Below are positions 62,270 through 63,130 of a stretch of DNA of 63,130 nt, in pieces. A program made the position numbers and the translations under genes. Under the pieces are notes generated by a model, which did not search any database, was not told the origin of the DNA, and saw only the letters and a list, made by a program, of their open reading frames with translations. Numbering within the stretch: the first letter of the stretch is position 1; each line of letters opens with the position of its first letter. The stretch comes from Chryseobacterium sp. S0630 (GTDB taxonomy: Bacteria > Bacteroidota > Bacteroidia > Flavobacteriales > Weeksellaceae), in contig NZ_JAMZGF010000027.1 in NCBI RefSeq assembly GCF_024158915.1, forward strand, positions 1 through 63,130. Reading direction: 5' to 3'.

Positions 62270-62920
62270 ATGAAAAAAGTATATTACTTTCCAGGATTGA
62301 TCAGCGCCTTGCTGATTCCTGTTTTATTCTGGTATTATGGAAGCCAAAAGTTTGAAGATATTAATGTTTCTGTGATAGATATTGGACTTCCTGCCAAAGA
62401 AAGAGAAGGGTTTAAAAATACTTTTGCCAGTTTTGAACCTGTAAGAAACTGGAATTACCAACAAATAAAAATAGTCCCTGGTACTGCTAAAGAAAATTCA
62501 AAATTATATGTTTCCGAACTGAAACAACTTCAGAAAAGAAATGAGAAAGAGTCTGGTATTGAGTTTATTTTAGATCAAAATAATAGCTATGGTGATTTTG
62601 TCTCCGTTTTGAATGATCTGGAAATAGCTCAACAAGATCAGTATGCTGTTGACCTTGAGAAAACCGGACATATTTTTGCGGTTTATAACTATATTGATCC
62701 TAAGGTACAATATCCTGAATATGAATGTTTCCTTTGTAATGATACTATAGATTGGGGGCCAGCAGAAACTGTGAATGCTTTTGAATCTACCCGCTATGGG
62801 AAAATCTTTAATCTGTTTAGAACTGCATCCAAAGAAACCTCTTACATTATTTTCGGTTTTCTCCTATTTCTGAACATTTCTATGCTCAGCATCAAAGAAA
62901 GATTTCAACTACATCATTAA
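62270..62920 (+). CDS. Membrane protein with a periplasmic domain, possibly ExbD-like, after the ABC genes
   Basis: I start it at the ATG at 62270 (MKKVYYFPGLISALL); the frame from 62204 adds an unlikely N-terminus. The 216-residue protein has one N-terminal helix (YYFPGLISALLIPVLFWYYG), a soluble domain (about 25-185; INVSVIDIGLPAKERE, GIEFILDQNNSYGDFVSVL), and a C-terminal helix (SYIIFGFLLFLNISMLSI). The soluble part faintly resembles a biopolymer transport ExbD-like fold, which is inference. It lies 126 bases after the permease and may be a third gene of that operon. Confidence 0.65.
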   Translation: MKKVYYFPGLISALLIPVLFWYYGSQKFEDINVSVIDIGLPAKEREGFKNTFASFEPVRNWNYQQIKIVPGTAKENSKLYVSELKQLQKRNEKESGIEFILDQNNSYGDFVSVLNDLEIAQQDQYAVDLEKTGHIFAVYNYIDPKVQYPEYECFLCNDTIDWGPAETVNAFESTRYGKIFNLFRTASKETSYIIFGFLLFLNISMLSIKERFQLHH

Positions 62921-62927
62921 TTTAAAA

Positions 62928-62966
62928 TAAAAAGAGACTGTCCAAAAAAGTTTTGGCAGCCTCTTG
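62928..62966 (+). terminator. Hairpin after the last gene
   Basis: AAGAGACTGTCCAAAA pairs imperfectly with GTTTTGGCAGCCTCTT. It is not followed by a strong T-run, so termination would be weak. The rest of 62967-63130 holds no gene that I can see. Confidence 0.55.
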
Positions 62967-63130
62967 TTGTTATAAAGAATAGAATTTAGGAGAGTTTGAG
63001 GGTCATATAAATATCTTGAATCAACCTTAGATCTGACACTTTATATAAAAAAACATTCTTGTTCGATAAAATTTAAATAGAATTAACAGGTCGCTCCTCC
63101 GGAGCTCTAATTTTAAAACAAATACGTTCT

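Overview
This looks like an ordinary chromosomal core segment from a Chryseobacterium-like bacterium (Flavobacteriia, Weeksellaceae). The evidence is the low G+C, intergenic promoters of the Bacteroidota type (TAnnTTTG at -7), near absence of Shine-Dalgarno sites, secreted proteins that end in type A C-terminal sorting domains of the type IX secretion system (YPNPF ... K-A-I-K-K/R), a DNA polymerase III alpha subunit fused to a DnaQ-like exonuclease, a fused E1 alpha/beta 2-oxoacid dehydrogenase, and S8, FadL and OmpA proteins of flavobacterial type. I found no tRNA, rRNA, CRISPR array, prophage or intact insertion sequence.

Layout. 1-8.2 kb: a DUF4349-like lipoprotein, a small membrane-anchored protein, acyl-CoA dehydrogenase, long-chain acyl-CoA synthetase, a lipoprotein, and the conserved nif3 / coiled-coil zinc-ribbon-family pair. 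8.2-19.6 kb: secreted and surface proteins, namely a small Bacteroidota secreted protein, a voltage-gated-type K+ channel with a zinc-ribbon tail plus a 52-residue membrane protein, then three tandem cargo genes of the type IX system built from FN3 modules and repeated adhesin-like modules. 19.9-24.6 kb: dnaE. 24.8-31.7 kb: a secreted S8 peptidase, fused E1, bestrophin-like channel and a serine hydrolase. 31.7-37.1 kb: an Lrp regulator divergent from a Cys/Met-metabolism PLP enzyme, a glycosyltransferase, and an SDR followed by an AraC regulator. 37.1-43.3 kb: a THUMP methyltransferase with a partly duplicated small membrane-protein gene behind it, a second methyltransferase overlapping a ZIP transporter, and a FadL-type porin with a Gly/Trp/Tyr-rich lipoprotein. 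43.4-50.3 kb: proS, DUF937-OmpA protein, Nramp transporter, a 102-bp tandem repeat array, grpE and dnaJ. 50.4-63.1 kb: DUF808, TPR, a second serine hydrolase, alpha/beta hydrolase, DedA, prfB, small unknowns, an FAD oxidoreductase, an AAA+ ATPase and an ABC exporter.

The genes are mostly housekeeping and envelope functions. Functional links visible from position are grpE-dnaJ (DnaK co-chaperones), nif3 with its coiled-coil partner, the ABC ATPase-permease pair, the porin-lipoprotein pair, and Lrp with the PLP enzyme. I did not find a convincing undescribed multi-gene system. The points most worth a second look are protein families that have lost key residues (DnaJ with half of its zinc finger, a zinc-ribbon protein with no cysteines, DnaE with a PHP domain lacking metal ligands, an AAA+ ATPase with altered Walker motifs), a prfB without the frameshift stop, near-leaderless promoters, a decayed tandem duplication at 37.1-37.9 kb, and several families of intergenic repeats. 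Lineage comparisons are from memory, with no database search.
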